Positions 5,965 through 6,788 of a stretch of 6,788 nt of DNA are shown here, one piece after another (the first letter of the stretch is position 1; each line of letters begins with the position of its first letter). Source of the DNA: Marinosulfonomonas sp. (GTDB lineage Bacteria > Pseudomonadota > Alphaproteobacteria > Rhodobacterales > Rhodobacteraceae). The stretch covers positions 1 to 6,788 of the forward strand of contig JAHRVD010000193.1 in the NCBI GenBank assembly GCA_019090845.1, read 5' to 3'. The notes beneath the pieces were generated by a model, which did not search any database, was not told where the DNA came from, and worked only from the letters and a program-made list of their open reading frames with translations. Both the position numbers and the translations under genes were made by a program.

Positions 5965-6740
5965 GGTGAAATTCCAAACGGGTCATTCAGAAAATGTGTC
6001 AGCGCTGCCATCCATACCTGCAATATCAATGGCGTCGTCACAAACAATAAAATCAAGCCTCCAGCGGTTATGGCCGGTGCGCCAACGAAAGACACCATCA
6101 GCTGCGGCATCGCTCTGTTAATCACACCCATAGCCGTGTTGTAGATCAGCGACGCGATAACAAATGGCGCCGCCAACGAGAATGCCAATCCAAATGCCCG
6201 ACTGATTCTGAAAACCCCCCAAGCCGAAAATTCAGCGCCGTCAGGGAACGTCCCTGGTTCCAAAATCTCATACGAATAGACCAAAAACTGGGCCGCCTGC
6301 ACATGCAGCCCAAACGAAACAGCCAATGCCAATCCGGCAACTAAAAACAGATGACCGATAGCCGGTTGAGGCTCGGCTGTGGCGCCACCAAAGATTTGGG
6401 ACAACGATGTTGATTGCGCGGCAACAGATCCTGCTATCTGCAACGCATGGATAAAGAGCCGAAGCGATAGCCCGATCGCCAGTCCGAAAATGACTTCGGA
6501 GAACAAGAACCGCAATGCCGACGCCAGTGTAGGTTCCACCTTTGAAAATAGCGAAAATACCGCTGGCGTCACAACTGCGGTAAAACACAAAGCTATCACA
6601 AGACGGACACGCTGCGGGACCGATTGTTCGCCAACAACGGGAAGAACTGCGACTGCCGCCCCAACCCGAAGAAAAACGAGAAATGCGACCAGCAACACTT
6701 CATCACCAACTTCGGCAATTGGCGCGAATAATTCTATCAA
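5961..6740 (-). CDS. fliR: FliR, flagellar export gate membrane protein
   Basis: FliR is a core inner-membrane subunit of the flagellar type III export gate, forming the channel complex with FliP and FliQ. The 259-residue product equals the usual length (about 260) and is hydrophobic throughout, with about six membrane segments. Recognisable blocks are FLRVGAAVAVLPVVGEQSVP (23-42) followed by QRVRLVIAL, GLAIGLSLRLFIHALQIAGS (86-105) with AAQSTSLS, and APFVIASLIYNTAMGVINRA (191-210) followed by MPQLMVSFVGAPA. The start chosen is TTG at 6740-6738, overlapping the upstream TGA (6739-6737); it gives the expected N-terminus IELFAPIAEV and family length, and no ATG lies near it. The stop overlaps the flhB GTG by 4 nt. 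The flhA-fliR-flhB order is common in alphaproteobacteria. Confidence 0.95.
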   Translation of the reverse strand: MIELFAPIAEVGDEVLLVAFLVFLRVGAAVAVLPVVGEQSVPQRVRLVIALCFTAVVTPAVFSLFSKVEPTLASALRFLFSEVIFGLAIGLSLRLFIHALQIAGSVAAQSTSLSQIFGGATAEPQPAIGHLFLVAGLALAVSFGLHVQAAQFLVYSYEILEPGTFPDGAEFSAWGVFRISRAFGLAFSLAAPFVIASLIYNTAMGVINRAMPQLMVSFVGAPAITAGGLILLFVTTPLILQVWMAALTHFLNDPFGISP

Positions 6741-6788
6741 GCCGGCACCAAACCAACCAAAGACGGCTTCGCCTCGGTACCAATCTCA
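6737..6788 (-). CDS. flhA: Probable FlhA, C-terminal end only (gene continues beyond window)
   Basis: The frame ending at TGA 6739-6737 reads EIGTEAKPSLVGLVPA before the stop, 16 complete codons to the window edge. FlhA is the large export-gate protein whose cytoplasmic domain forms the ring that receives substrates; many FlhA proteins end in a short tail of the kind NEI...V after the conserved domain. The peptide is too short to prove identity. The call rests mainly on context: directly upstream of fliR-flhB, overlapping the fliR start by 4 nt, in an order often seen in alphaproteobacteria. Any other export gene at this place would fit the visible bases equally well. Confidence 0.5.
   Translation of the reverse strand, partial: EIGTEAKPSLVGLVPA

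Overview
The window is a solid block of flagellar basal-body and export-gate genes with almost no non-coding DNA. Its gene order and the short alphaproteobacterial forms of FlgA and FliL point to an alphaproteobacterium, most likely Rhodobacterales (Roseobacter group). By eye the base composition is only slightly above half G+C, on the low side for that group. The lineage call rests on gene order and protein style recalled from memory, not on a search.

Plus strand, 1-4483: one apparent operon reading flgB (3' part only), flgC, fliE, fliQ, flgF, flgG, flgA, flgH and a fliL-family gene. Gaps range from 0 to 19 nt. Several stop codons are fused to the next Shine-Dalgarno sequence, so the genes are probably co-transcribed and translationally coupled. 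Together they encode the rod (FlgB, FlgC, FlgF, FlgG), the rod-to-MS-ring adaptor FliE, one export-gate subunit (FliQ), the P-ring chaperone FlgA, the L-ring lipoprotein FlgH and a stator-associated membrane protein of the FliL type.

Minus strand, 4517-6788, read right to left: the last codons of a gene that is probably flhA, then fliR, flhB and a 121-residue coiled-coil protein of unknown function. These genes overlap by 4, 4 and 13 nt, and fliR and flhB appear to use TTG and GTG starts. FlhA, FliR and FlhB are core subunits of the flagellar type III export gate. The small protein behind flhB could be an export accessory (FliJ-like), but that is inference.

The two operons converge with only 33 bp between their stop codons (4484-4516), and no convincing terminator is visible there. 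No promoter, tRNA, rRNA, mobile element, CRISPR array or long repeat was seen. The window looks like ordinary flagellar core machinery and not a new system. The least explained item is the small coiled-coil gene after flhB.
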